In this document: positions 15,813 through 24,585 of the stretch, piece after piece | Position numbering within the stretch: the stretch's first letter is position 1 | Layout: each line of letters begins with the position of its first letter | Assembly: GCF_014640975.1 (NCBI RefSeq) | Contig: NZ_BMHO01000001.1 | Location: forward strand, 2,552,166 to 2,616,165 | Origin: Microbacterium faecale | GTDB taxonomy: Bacteria > Actinomycetota > Actinomycetes > Actinomycetales > Microbacteriaceae | DNA length: 64,000 bases | Direction of reading: 5' to 3' | Notes under the pieces: model-generated | Databases searched by the model: none | Seen by the model: the letters and a program-made list of their open reading frames with translations, nothing else | What the model was told of the DNA's origin: nothing | Made by a program: the position numbers and the translations under genes

Positions 15813-18800
15813 TTACTCGGCCGGTGTGATCACGGCCAAAAGGTCGCCGGCATCGACCTGCTGCGTCGCGCCGATCGCAACGCGCTCGATCGTACCCGCG
15901 ATGGGCGCGCCCACGGCTGCCTCCATCTTCATCGCCTCGATCGACGCGATGGCCTCACCGGCTTCGACGACGTCACCCGGCGCGACCTTGAGCGTGACGA
16001 CGCCCGAGAACGGCGCCGCGGCATGTCGCGAGTTCGCACGGTCGGCCTTCTCGGCCTCGTGCACGTCGACTTCGATCGAGCGGTCCCGCGCCTCGACCGG
16101 ACGTAGCTGGCCGTTGAGCGTCGTCATCACCGACCGCATCCCCTTGTCGTCGGCGTCGCCGATCGATTCGAGGCGCAGGTAGAGGTCCACGCCCTTCTCG
16201 AGCTCGACGACGTGCTCACGCCCGGGCTCCAGACCGTAGAGGTAGTCGGCCGTATCGAGCACGGAGATGTCGCCGAACTCGTGCTGGATCTCCTCATACG
16301 CGGCAGTCGGCTGCGGAAACAACAGGTGGTTGAGACGAGCGCGTCGCGTCGGCGAATCAGCCGCGAGCGCCTCCTCGTCGTCCTCGGTGATCGGCGTGAC
16401 GCCGGTCTTCACATCGCGACCGGCGAGCACCTTCGACCGGAACGGCTCGGGCCACCCGCCGGGGAGCTCGCCGAGTTCGCCGGCCATGAATGCGACGACC
16501 GAGTCCGGCACGTCATACTTCTCGGGATTCTGCTCGAAGTCACGCGGATCCGCCTTGACCGCGGCGAGGTGCAGGGCGAGGTCGCCCACGACCTTCGACG
16601 ATGGCGTCACCTTGGGGATCCGCCCGAGCATGCGGTCGGCCGCCGCGTACATGTCTTCGATGAGCTCGAAGTCGTCCGCGAGACCGAGCGCAATCGCCTG
16701 CTGGCGCAGGTTCGACAGTTGCCCGCCCGGGATCTCGTGCGTGTAGACGCGTCCGGTCGGCCCCTGGAGCCCCGATTCGAACGGCGAGTACACCTGTCGC
16801 ACGGCCTCCCAGTACGGCTCGAGATCCGCAACATTCTGCACCTCGAGGCCCGTATCGCGCGCCGTGTGCGCGAGCGACGCGACGAGGGCCGAAAGCGAGG
16901 GCTGACTGGTCGTGCCGGCCATCGTCGCGGCAGCGGCGTCAACGGCGTCTGCGCCCGCCGCGCTGGCGGCGAGCAGCGTGCCGAGCTGACCGCCGGCCGT
17001 GTCGTGCGTGTGGACGTGCACGGGAAGCGGGAATTCACGGCGCAGCGCCGTGACGAGCTTCGCCGCCGCGGCGGGCCGCAGCAGACCGGCCATGTCCTTG
17101 ATCGCGAGGATATGCGCGCCAGCGTCGACCATGCGCTCCGCGAGTCGCAGGTAGTAGTCGAGCGTGTACAGCTTCTCTGCCGGATCCAGCAGATTGCCCG
17201 TATAGCAGAGGGCGGTCTCGGCGACAGCGGTTCCCGTCGCCCGGACGGCGTCGATCGCCGGACGCATCTGGTCGACATCGTTCAACGCGTCGAAGATGCG
17301 GAAGATGTCGATGCCGGTGTCGGCGGCCTCCTGCACGAAGGCATCGGTGACCTCGGTCGGGTACGGCGTGTAGCCGACCGTGTTGCGACCGCGCAGCAGC
17401 ATCTGGATCGCGATGTTCGGCAGCGCCTCGCGGAGCTGCTCGAGTCTGGCCCACGGATCCTCGCCGAGGAACCGGAGAGCGACGTCATAGGTCGCGCCAC
17501 CCCACGCCTCGACGCTCAACAGCTGCGACTCGAGGCGCGCCACGTGCGGCGCGACGCCGAGGAGGTCCCGCGTGCGTACGCGGGTCGCGAGGAGTGACTG
17601 ATGCGCGTCGCGGAAGGTCGTCTCCGTCACCGCGAGCGGCTTCTGCTCCCGCAGGGCCGCGGCGAACCCGTCGGGTCCGAGCGCGAGGAGCCGCTGCCGG
17701 GAGCCGTCCGGCGCGGCCGCGGCGGTGTCGATCGTCGGTAGCTTCGTGCGCGGATCCACGAGCTTCGGTCGTTCGCCGTGCGGCCTGTTCACCGCCGTGT
17801 CGACCATCCAGCGCAGCAGCTTCGTTCCGCGGTCCTTCGACGTGCGCCCCTTGAGCAGCTCTGGCCGCTCGTCGATGAACGACGTCGACAGGTCGCCCGC
17901 GACGAACGCCGGGTCGTCGAGGACAGCGCGCAGGAACGGGATGTTCGTGGCGACGCCGCGGATCCGGAATTCGGCGAGTGCACGACGCGACCGCGCCACG
18001 GCGGACGGGAAGTCGCGCCCGCGCACCGTGAGCTTCGCGAGCATCGAGTCGAAGTGCGGAGACACCTGCGATCCAGCGGCGGTCGTACCGCCGTCGATAC
18101 GGATCCCCGCTCCGCCTGGAGAGCGGTAGGTCGTGATCTTGCCGGTATCGGGACGGAAACCGCTGGCGGGATCCTCCGTGGTGATGCGCGTCTGCATCGC
18201 GGCGCCGTGCATCGCGATCTCGTCCTGCGTGAGTCCGAGCTCGACGAGGGTCTCCCCCGACGCGACGCGCATCTGCGCCTGCACGAGGTCGACGTCGGTG
18301 ATCTCTTCGGTCACCGTGTGCTCGACCTGGATACGCGGGTTCATCTCGATGAAGACGATCTCGCCGGCACGCGGTCCATCCGTCTCGAGGAGGAACTCGA
18401 CCGTTCCGGCATTGACGTATCCGATCGATTCCGCGAACGCGACGGCGTGCCGATGGAGGTCGGCGGCGATCTCAGGGTCGAGATTCGGCGCGGGGGCGAG
18501 TTCCACGACCTTCTGGTGACGGCGCTGCACCGAGCAGTCGCGCTCGAAGAGGTGGACGGTATTGCCGGAGCCATCGGCGAGCACCTGCACCTCGATGTGG
18601 CGAGGCCGCAGCACGGCCTGCTCCAGGAACATCCGCGCGTCGCCGAAGGCGCTGCCTGCCTCGCGCATCGCCTCCTCCAGTGCCGGAGCGAGCTCGTCCT
18701 TCGACTCGACCCGACGCATGCCGCGCCCGCCGCCGCCCGCGACGGCCTTCGCGAACAGCGGGAATCCGATGTCGTCCGACTGCGCGACGAGGGCGTCGAC

Positions 18801-19220
18801 GTCGTCGGTGGCCTCGGTCGAACGCAGGACGGGCACGCCTGCAGCGATGGCGTGCTCCTTCGCCGTGACCTTGTTGCCCGCCATCTCGAGCACGTGCGCG
18901 GGCGGTCCGATGAACGTGATCCCGTTCTCCGCCGCCTTCGCTGCGAGATCCGGGTTCTCCGAGAGGAACCCGTAGCCCGGGTAGATCGCGTCGGCGCCGG
19001 ACTGAACCGCGACACGCACGATCTCGTCGACATCGAGATACGCACGCACGGGGTGCCCCTCGGTGCCGATCTGGTAGGCCTCGTCCGCCTTCAAACGGTG
19101 CAGGGAGTTGCGGTCTTCCAGGGGGAAGACGGCGACGGTGCGGGCTCCCAGCTCGTACGCGGCGCGAAACGCTCGGATCGCGATCTCTCCGCGATTGGCG
19201 ACGAGGACCTTCGAGAACAT
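15813..19220 (-). CDS. pyc: Pyruvate carboxylase
   Basis: Biotin enzyme of 1135 residues that converts pyruvate to oxaloacetate, an anaplerotic step. The biotin carboxylase domain occupies residues 1-450 (KVLVANRGEIAIRAFRAA; KAVAGGGGRGMR; FIEMNPRIQVEHTVTEE). The carboxyltransferase domain follows (FRDAHQSLLATRVRT; HTHDTAGGQ). The biotinyl domain is at the C-terminus with the EAMKME lysine near residue 1095. Length and domain order are normal. The ATG at 19220 begins the conserved N-terminus MFSKVLVANRGE and is preceded by GGGAGG. It is divergent from parA and heads a unit with the MinD-like ATPase and def. Confidence 0.98.
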   Translation of the reverse strand: MFSKVLVANRGEIAIRAFRAAYELGARTVAVFPLEDRNSLHRLKADEAYQIGTEGHPVRAYLDVDEIVRVAVQSGADAIYPGYGFLSENPDLAAKAAENGITFIGPPAHVLEMAGNKVTAKEHAIAAGVPVLRSTEATDDVDALVAQSDDIGFPLFAKAVAGGGGRGMRRVESKDELAPALEEAMREAGSAFGDARMFLEQAVLRPRHIEVQVLADGSGNTVHLFERDCSVQRRHQKVVELAPAPNLDPEIAADLHRHAVAFAESIGYVNAGTVEFLLETDGPRAGEIVFIEMNPRIQVEHTVTEEITDVDLVQAQMRVASGETLVELGLTQDEIAMHGAAMQTRITTEDPASGFRPDTGKITTYRSPGGAGIRIDGGTTAAGSQVSPHFDSMLAKLTVRGRDFPSAVARSRRALAEFRIRGVATNIPFLRAVLDDPAFVAGDLSTSFIDERPELLKGRTSKDRGTKLLRWMVDTAVNRPHGERPKLVDPRTKLPTIDTAAAAPDGSRQRLLALGPDGFAAALREQKPLAVTETTFRDAHQSLLATRVRTRDLLGVAPHVARLESQLLSVEAWGGATYDVALRFLGEDPWARLEQLREALPNIAIQMLLRGRNTVGYTPYPTEVTDAFVQEAADTGIDIFRIFDALNDVDQMRPAIDAVRATGTAVAETALCYTGNLLDPAEKLYTLDYYLRLAERMVDAGAHILAIKDMAGLLRPAAAAKLVTALRREFPLPVHVHTHDTAGGQLGTLLAASAAGADAVDAAAATMAGTTSQPSLSALVASLAHTARDTGLEVQNVADLEPYWEAVRQVYSPFESGLQGPTGRVYTHEIPGGQLSNLRQQAIALGLADDFELIEDMYAAADRMLGRIPKVTPSSKVVGDLALHLAAVKADPRDFEQNPEKYDVPDSVVAFMAGELGELPGGWPEPFRSKVLAGRDVKTGVTPITEDDEEALAADSPTRRARLNHLLFPQPTAAYEEIQHEFGDISVLDTADYLYGLEPGREHVVELEKGVDLYLRLESIGDADDKGMRSVMTTLNGQLRPVEARDRSIEVDVHEAEKADRANSRHAAAPFSGVVTLKVAPGDVVEAGEAIASIEAMKMEAAVGAPIAGTIERVAIGATQQVDAGDLLAVITPAE

Positions 19221-19290
19221 GTGCCTCCCTTGGGGCAGATTTTCCACCGACAGATCGGCCGGGTGGGCCAGCTCACAGCTTAGATAACGG

Positions 19291-19296
19291 TAGCGT
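19291..19296 (+). promoter_or_regulatory. -10 box TAGCGT, leaderless start at 19303
   Basis: TAGCGT is followed by six bases and the GTG of the ParA gene, without a ribosome site. Confidence 0.65.
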
Positions 19297-19302
19297 AGGC
19301 GT

Positions 19303-20118
19303 GTGCACGTACTCAGCGTCAGTTCCCTCAAGGGCGGCGTCGGCAAGACGACGGTGACCCTGGGCCTCGCCTCTGCCGCTTTCGCGCGAGGCATCCGCAC
19401 CCTCGTCGTCGACCTCGATCCGCAGTCCGATGTGTCGACAGGGCTCGATGTGCAGACGGCCGGACGGCTGAACGTCGCGGACGTCTTGGAGAATCCGAAG
19501 GAGAAGACGGTTCGCCAGGCGATCGCGTCGAGCGGCTGGACGAAGGTCCACCCCGGCAAGATCGACATCATGCTCGGCAGCCCGTCGGCGATCAACTACG
19601 ACGGACCGCACCCCTCCGTGCGCGACGTGTGGAAGATGGAGGAGGCGCTCGCGATCATCGAGGACGAGTACGACCTCGTGCTCATCGACTGTGCGCCCTC
19701 GCTGAATGCCCTCACCCGAACGGCCTGGGCGGCAAGCGACCGCGTCAGCGTCGTGACCGAGCCCGGCCTGTTCTCGGTGGCCGCCGCCGACCGCGCGCTC
19801 CGCGCGATCGAGGAGATCCGTCGCGGGCTCTCCTCACGCCTGCAGCCGCTCGGCATCATCGTGAACCGCGTGCGCCCGCAGTCCGTCGAGCACCAGTTCC
19901 GCATCAAGGAACTGCGCGACATGTTCGGGCCGCTCGTACTCGAGCCGCAGCTGCCCGAGCGGACCTCGCTGCAGCAGGCGCAGGGCGCGGCGAAGCCGTT
20001 GCACGTCTGGCCCGGCGAGTCGGCACAGGAGCTCGCCGCCGACTTCGACCAGCTGCTCGACCGGATCGTCGAGGCCGGGCACATCCCGGTTCCGGACGAG
20101 GGACCCCAGGCGCACTGA
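19303..20118 (+). CDS. ParA-family ATPase
   Basis: Soj/ParA-type ATPase of 271 residues. The deviant Walker A motif SLKGGVGKTTVTLGLASAA is at the N-terminus. Walker A' is VVDLDPQSDVSTGL and the switch II region is LVLIDCAPSLNALT. It is complete and stands alone, with no parB or parS seen nearby, so a role in chromosome segregation is not supported by context. Orphan ParA proteins of this type often position other cargo. It is convergent with the ABC permease gene, with 7 bases between stop codons. Confidence 0.88.
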   Translation: MHVLSVSSLKGGVGKTTVTLGLASAAFARGIRTLVVDLDPQSDVSTGLDVQTAGRLNVADVLENPKEKTVRQAIASSGWTKVHPGKIDIMLGSPSAINYDGPHPSVRDVWKMEEALAIIEDEYDLVLIDCAPSLNALTRTAWAASDRVSVVTEPGLFSVAAADRALRAIEEIRRGLSSRLQPLGIIVNRVRPQSVEHQFRIKELRDMFGPLVLEPQLPERTSLQQAQGAAKPLHVWPGESAQELAADFDQLLDRIVEAGHIPVPDEGPQAH

Positions 20119-20125
20119 ACGCGTC

Positions 20126-20911
20126 TCACCGCCGCCGCATGAGCGCGCGCACGGTGATCAGGAGGCCGACGGCCGTCCATAGCGTGAGCGTGACGAGATC
20201 CCACCCGCTGAAGGCGTAGTCGTCGGACGCGATTCCCGCGCGCATGAGGTCGCCCGCCGCTTGGATCGGGAGCACATCGTGCAGCGACTGGAACCAGGCA
20301 GGCAGCTGACGTGCGGGGAACGTGATCGGCGAGAACAGCATCACGAAGAAGACCAGGACCTGGGTGACGAGCTGTGCCAGCGTCGGCGGGAGGCTCACCG
20401 CGATCGCGTATCCCACAGCCGTCGCCATGGTCGTGACGAGCAACGAGGCCACGACGAGCAGGATCACGTCGAACGCGAACGTCAGGTCGTACCGCAGCCA
20501 CGCGACGAACAGCCCGACGGCGACGCCAGGCAGCGCGATGAGCGCCCAGACCGCGAGGTCGACGATGAGCAGCACGGGCCGCGCGACCGGCAGCGCCCGC
20601 TGATAGTCGAGTGCGCCGCTCATTCGCGCGCGGGACACGCCCTGGGGAACGATCACCAGGCCGATGACGAGCAACAGGACGGTGGGCACGCCGGACGAGA
20701 GAAACAGTGCGGTCTCCGAGGTGATGTCCGGAATCAGGAAACCGAAGCCGATGACGAGCCCTGCCGCGAGCACCGCTTGGATCACGACGATGAGCGGCAG
20801 CATCGCGCCGATGGACGCCAGTGACCATCGCATCATCGCGACGATGCTTGTCCAGATCGTCACGCGCGCGGGCGCGATCGATGTCGTCGGGGCCAGAGCC
20901 GACTCAGACAT
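20126..20911 (-). CDS. ABC-2 type transporter permease
   Basis: Integral membrane protein of 261 residues with about six membrane segments, forming the membrane part of an ABC exporter with the ATPase encoded just upstream. The start MSESALAPTTS was chosen because it overlaps the end of the ATPase gene by 8 bases and keeps a short cytoplasmic N-terminus. Conserved ABC-2 features include a family loop SPITFPARQLPAWFQSLHDV. Resemblance to drug or bacteriocin exporters is general, so the substrate cannot be stated. Likely controlled by the divergent TetR regulator. Confidence 0.9.
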   Translation of the reverse strand: MSESALAPTTSIAPARVTIWTSIVAMMRWSLASIGAMLPLIVVIQAVLAAGLVIGFGFLIPDITSETALFLSSGVPTVLLLVIGLVIVPQGVSRARMSGALDYQRALPVARPVLLIVDLAVWALIALPGVAVGLFVAWLRYDLTFAFDVILLVVASLLVTTMATAVGYAIAVSLPPTLAQLVTQVLVFFVMLFSPITFPARQLPAWFQSLHDVLPIQAAGDLMRAGIASDDYAFSGWDLVTLTLWTAVGLLITVRALMRRR

Positions 20912-21887
20912 GAGCGGCCTCCCCTGCCACCCGAGCGGCATCGCCGTCGGTATGCGAGGTGAGCGCCAGATACGCGTCTTCGAGCGTCGCCGGAGCGAGC
21001 GAGAACCCCTCAATACGATCGGCGTCGCGTTGCGCGGTCGCCCATCTCACGGCGGTCGCCGCGTCGTGGGCCGCGACCGTCAGGAGCGTTCTCCGTCCGG
21101 TGCGCACGCGGCGCCGCACGGGCAGGCGCTCGTCGCCTTCCGACGGATCCGCCCCCGCGATCGGCAGTTGCAGCTCGAGTCGCAGATCGCTGTCCTGCGT
21201 CCCGCGCAGGCGCGCTGGGGATCCGGAAGCGAGAAGACGCCCGCGATCGAGGATCGCGAGCTCATCGACGATCCGCTCCGCCTCGGCGACGTTGTGGGTG
21301 ACGAGCAGCACGCCGCATCCGATGTCACCGCGGCGCCTCACGGCATCCCAGAGCAGCCGACGCCGGGAGGCATCGATGTCGTTCGTCGGCTCGTCCAGAA
21401 TGAGAAGCGGCGTCGGGGCCGCGACGGCCATGGCGAACCCCGTCAACCGCCGGATCCCGCCGGAGAGTCCGCCACCTTCGGGCAACGCGCGACGATCGAG
21501 CCAAGGCCCGATGTCGAGCTCGTCGGCGAGCTCGGACGCAGCGGCGCGCGCGTCGCGCGCCGACAGTCCACGGAGGCGTGCGGCGATCTCGATGGCCACT
21601 CGGGGCGTGAGGCCGTCGATCGGCGCCTGCGCCTGCGGCTGGAGCGCCACGTGTCGGCGCGCGGCGGACGGGTTCCGTACCGCGTCGGCACCACCCACGC
21701 GGATCTCCCCCGCTCCCGGCTTCAACAGTCCGACGACCTGGGAAACGAGAGTGGTCTTCCCGGCGCCGTTGTGCCCGAGCAATCCCACCACCTCCCCTCG
21801 GCCGACGCGGAGTGAGACGTCGTCGTTGGCGACAACGCGCCCGTATCGGCGTGTGAGGCCCGTGATGCGAAGGACGTCGCTGCTCAT
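20904..21887 (-). CDS. ABC transporter ATP-binding protein
   Basis: ATPase of 327 residues for the ABC-2 permease. Walker A is GHNGAGKTT. The signature motif is altered: the expected LSGG appears in GGGLSGGIRRL. Walker B is LLILDEPTNDID. A C-terminal extension of about 100 residues (after residue 220) is typical of drug-exporter ATPases such as DrrA. The ATG at 21887 is preceded by AAAGGAG. The gene is transcribed divergently from a TetR gene across a three-operator array at 21900-21950. Confidence 0.93.
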   Translation of the reverse strand: MSSDVLRITGLTRRYGRVVANDDVSLRVGRGEVVGLLGHNGAGKTTLVSQVVGLLKPGAGEIRVGGADAVRNPSAARRHVALQPQAQAPIDGLTPRVAIEIAARLRGLSARDARAAASELADELDIGPWLDRRALPEGGGLSGGIRRLTGFAMAVAAPTPLLILDEPTNDIDASRRRLLWDAVRRRGDIGCGVLLVTHNVAEAERIVDELAILDRGRLLASGSPARLRGTQDSDLRLELQLPIAGADPSEGDERLPVRRRVRTGRRTLLTVAAHDAATAVRWATAQRDADRIEGFSLAPATLEDAYLALTSHTDGDAARVAGEAAHV

Positions 21888-21899
21888 ACCTCTCCTTTC

Positions 21900-21950
21900 G
21901 AATACCATCAGTATGTGAATACCGACAGTATTCGAATACCCTGGGTACGT
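21900..21950. promoter_or_regulatory. Three contiguous 17-bp operators between ABC exporter and TetR genes
   Basis: Three direct repeats each begin with GAATACC, at 21900, 21917 and 21934, an exact 17-bp phase with no spacer. The middle one is a perfect palindrome, GAATAC-N5-GTATTC (21917-21933). The first (GAATAC-N5-GTATGT) and third (GAATACCCTGGGTACGT) are imperfect versions. They fill the space between the ATPase ribosome site and the TetR -10 box, so a dimeric regulator bound here would block both promoters. The TetR protein is the obvious candidate. Confidence 0.85.
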
Positions 21951-21967
21951 CAACCGAGCGGCGCACA

Positions 21968-21973
21968 TATGAT
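21968..21973 (+). promoter_or_regulatory. -10 box TATGAT, leaderless start at 21980
   Basis: TATGAT is followed by six bases and the GTG of the TetR gene. The -35 position falls inside the third 17-bp operator, consistent with autorepression. Confidence 0.7.
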
Positions 21974-21979
21974 CGAGGG

Positions 21980-22609
21980 GTGGCTCAGCTTCCCCACCCC
22001 CTCTCCCGTCGCGACCGCCAGCAGCAGACGCGCGAAGCGCTGGTCTTCGCGGCGCGGCGCGTGTTCTCCGAGGACGGCTACCACGCGGCGAGCCTCGAGC
22101 GGATCGCGCGCGAAGCGGGTTTCACAAAGGGCGCGATCTATTCGAACTTCGACGGCAAGCCGGCGCTGTTCCTCGCGGTCATGGATCAGAATCTGCAGCT
22201 CGCGGACGGCGATATCCGCGACCCGTTCGATGAGACGAAGGCACCGACATCGACCGGCCGTGACCTCGCCGAGCGCGAGGGGTACTCCGCGGCGGCGACG
22301 CAGGGGTTCGCCCTCGCCACACTCGAGTTCATCAGCGCCGCGGCCCGCGACGACACGCTCGCGCCGCAGCTGCATCGGCGCCTCGCGGATGTCCTCGACC
22401 GCTACACCGAGATCGCAAAGCGCGTGGGCCCCGACGATGAAACGCTTCCGGCCGCGGACGTCGGGAAGCTCCTGGCCGCGCTGGACCAGGGTCTGGGCCT
22501 GATCCTGCTCTCGGGAGACGTTCCGCTCGACACCACGCTCTTCAACGCGGGGATGCGGCGGCTCATCGACCCCGCGCGGACCTCCGCGGACCGGGCGTCC
22601 GGCGCCTGA
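21980..22609 (+). CDS. TetR-family regulator of the ABC exporter
   Basis: Repressor-type protein of 209 residues. The N-terminal helix-turn-helix is clear (residues about 12-58: RQQTREALVFAARRVFSEDG, then LERIAREAGFTKGAIYSNF). The C-terminal ligand-binding domain is variable, as usual. It is divergent from the ABC exporter genes, and three tandem operators lie between them, so the exporter is probably induced when its substrate binds this protein. It is convergent with a MerR gene, 6 bases from stop to stop. Confidence 0.92.
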   Translation: MAQLPHPLSRRDRQQQTREALVFAARRVFSEDGYHAASLERIAREAGFTKGAIYSNFDGKPALFLAVMDQNLQLADGDIRDPFDETKAPTSTGRDLAEREGYSAAATQGFALATLEFISAAARDDTLAPQLHRRLADVLDRYTEIAKRVGPDDETLPAADVGKLLAALDQGLGLILLSGDVPLDTTLFNAGMRRLIDPARTSADRASGA

Positions 22610-22615
22610 GACGCG

Positions 22616-23158
22616 TCAGGCGGACTTCTTGGCGCGGCGAGCAGCGAGCTCGTCGACAGGATCCGGCTCGGCCGGGTCGAACTCGACGAGCGTCGTCTCG
22701 ACCTCACGCAGCACCTTGCCGACGGCGATGCCGAAGACGCCCTGCCCGCGGCTGACGAGGTCAATCACCTCGTCGTTCGACGTGCACAGGTACACCGACG
22801 CGCCGTCACTCATCAGGGTCGTGCTCGCGAGATCACGGATCCCCGATGCGCGGAGCTGCTCGACGGCCACACGGATCTGCTGAAGCGAGATCCCCGTGTC
22901 GAGGAGTCGCTTGACGAGCTTGAGCACGAGGATGTCGCGGAAGCCGTACAGGCGCTGCGTCCCGGATCCCTGCGCGTTGCGGATCGTCGGCACGACGAGG
23001 TCAGTGCGCGCCCAGTAGTCAAGCTGACGGTAGGTGATGCCGGCCGCCTTCGCGGCGACCGCACCGCGATAGCCCGCATCCGGATCCAGCTGCGGCAGAC
23101 CGTCTGTGAAGAGAAGGTCGACGGCGAAGCCACTGTCGTGGGGATGTCCCGCGCTCAT
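22616..23158 (-). CDS. MerR-family regulator (Rv1830-like)
   Basis: A 180-residue protein with an N-terminal MerR helix-turn-helix (GITYRQLDYWARTDLVVPTI, then GSGTQRLYGFRDILVLKLVK). A C-terminal domain of about 80 residues has the conserved sequence VYLCTSNDEVIDLVSRGQGV. It lacks the cysteines of metal-sensing MerR proteins. In M. tuberculosis and corynebacteria this gene lies close to garA/odhI and the FtsR gene, as here. The ATG at 23158 is preceded by GAGAGGACG. Its regulon is not evident from the window. Confidence 0.88.
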   Translation of the reverse strand: MSAGHPHDSGFAVDLLFTDGLPQLDPDAGYRGAVAAKAAGITYRQLDYWARTDLVVPTIRNAQGSGTQRLYGFRDILVLKLVKRLLDTGISLQQIRVAVEQLRASGIRDLASTTLMSDGASVYLCTSNDEVIDLVSRGQGVFGIAVGKVLREVETTLVEFDPAEPDPVDELAARRAKKSA

Positions 23159-23271
23159 CTTCGTCCTCTCGGTCCAATGGGTTGCCCCTACAGTACGGGT
23201 GCGACCCCGCGCCTTCAACGACATTCGCCTTCCGGGTGGCGGCGTGTCGATCAAGACGTTATGAATCGTGA

Positions 23272-23970
23272 TCAGTCGGGCAGCATTTTCGTCAGTGCCT
23301 GTTGCACGAAGATGCCGCGCACCTCTTCGAGACGGTCCGCGAGACGCGGTGCGATCTCGTGCGCACGCGCCCGCGATCGCGCGTCACCGCGCCGCAGCAC
23401 GTGCGTCAGCGACGTCTCGATGAGCGTGACCTCGCGTTCCGCACCCTGCTTGAGGGATCGGATGTGACGCGGGTCGATGCCGTGGCGCTCGAGCGCAACG
23501 AGTGCGCGCAGCAGCGCCACGTGCTGACTGTCGTACGTCTCCGCGGGCGCGATGAGCCCGAGGCTGAAAGCGTCGTTCAACAGCTGAGCGGGGGCCTCGG
23601 CCGCGGCGAGCAGGTCAGCGCGCGAATAGGCACGACCCGTCGGGTGAATCGACTGCGGGGCCTGCGGCAGCTCGGGCTCGCGGCCGGCATCGACGTCATC
23701 GAGATACTCGCGAATGACGCTCAGCGGCAGGTAGTGGTCGCGCTGCAGGGTCAGCGCAAGGCGCAGTCGCCCGACGTCGGTCGACGCGAACTTGCGGTAG
23801 CCCGACGCCGTGCGCTCGGGGGTGACGATTCCCTGCACTTCGAGGAACCGCAGCTTGCTCGAGGTCAGCGCGGGAAACTCCGCCGACAGCTTCGACAGCA
23901 CCTGCCCGATCGAGAGCAGTGAGGCCGACTTCTGTGCAGCGGACCCGCGTCGTGCGGCCGCCGCGGCCAT
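23272..23970 (-). CDS. ftsR: MerR-family regulator FtsR
   Basis: A 232-residue MerR regulator. Its helix-turn-helix is near residues 18-85 (SIGQVLSKLSAEFPALTSSK, then EVQGIVTPERTASGYRKF), and a helical C-terminal domain follows. It lies next to the FHA gene exactly as ftsR (Cg1631) lies next to odhI in Corynebacterium and Rv1828 next to garA in Mycobacterium. In C. glutamicum FtsR activates ftsZ. The start codon overlaps the FHA stop codon (ATGA), so both are made from one message. Confidence 0.88.
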   Translation of the reverse strand: MAAAAARRGSAAQKSASLLSIGQVLSKLSAEFPALTSSKLRFLEVQGIVTPERTASGYRKFASTDVGRLRLALTLQRDHYLPLSVIREYLDDVDAGREPELPQAPQSIHPTGRAYSRADLLAAAEAPAQLLNDAFSLGLIAPAETYDSQHVALLRALVALERHGIDPRHIRSLKQGAEREVTLIETSLTHVLRRGDARSRARAHEIAPRLADRLEEVRGIFVQQALTKMLPD

Positions 23971-24467
23971 CAGGACCCCGCCGCCGGGAGATCGCGAGGC
24001 GAACTGAAGAAGTTCAGTCGGAACTTTCCGACGCGCACCTCGTCACCGTTGTGCAGCTGCGCCCTGTCGACACGCTCGCCATCGACGTAGGTGCCATTGA
24101 GCGAGCGCTGGTCGACGAGATCGAAGGAGGCGCGCGAGCGCGTGATCTCGGCGTGGCGGCGCGACACGGTCACGTCGTCGAGGAAGATGTCGGCGTTCGG
24201 GTGACGCCCCACCGTCGTCGCGTCGCGGTCGAGCAGGTAGCGCGCGCCCGCAGCGGGACCGGAGCGCACCAGGAGGAGCGCAGCACCCGAAGGGAGGGCG
24301 GCGATCGCGTCCAGCTCGGCCTGCGACAGGTCGCCGCGGAACGGAATGAAGGAGAGATCTGAGTCGTGGCCGAACGTCTGCGTATGGTCGCCGGAGCCGT
24401 CGTGTCCGCCCACGTTATGAATGTGCCTCGTCGCCGGTGACATCGGCTCGTGCTGCTGATCTGACAC
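23970..24467 (-). CDS. FHA-domain protein, GarA/OdhI-like
   Basis: A 165-residue protein whose C-terminal FHA domain (about residues 65-150) has the expected GRHPNADI, SRRHAEI and LNGTYVDG blocks. The N-terminal tail contains TQTF near residue 30, similar to the ETTS-type site that PknB or PknG phosphorylates in GarA/OdhI. In those proteins the phosphorylated tail folds onto its own FHA domain and so switches off inhibition of 2-oxoglutarate dehydrogenase and glutamate dehydrogenase. I chose GTG at 24467, five bases after GGAAGGAG. The regulatory role is inferred from homology and the adjacent ftsR. Confidence 0.88.
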   Translation of the reverse strand: MSDQQHEPMSPATRHIHNVGGHDGSGDHTQTFGHDSDLSFIPFRGDLSQAELDAIAALPSGAALLLVRSGPAAGARYLLDRDATTVGRHPNADIFLDDVTVSRRHAEITRSRASFDLVDQRSLNGTYVDGERVDRAQLHNGDEVRVGKFRLNFFSSPRDLPAAGS

Positions 24468-24572
24468 GCGGGCTCCTTCCGTTGCCAGAAGCCTATCGGA
24501 TCCGACCGCGCACACGCCGGGGAGATTTCTCGACCGAACCGATATTCTCGGCGACCGTTCCGGTCCGCCTCC

Positions 24573-24578
24573 TATGGT
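24573..24578 (+). promoter_or_regulatory. -10 box TATGGT, leaderless start at 24586
   Basis: TATGGT is followed by seven bases and an ATG. This supports 24586 as the start and not the ATG embedded in the box at 24574. Confidence 0.55.
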
Positions 24579-24585
24579 GACGGAC

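Noticed and set aside
19303..20118. Chromosome partition locus parAB
   Set aside because: No parB gene or parS-like site (TGTTTCACGTGAAACA pattern) accompanies the ParA gene.
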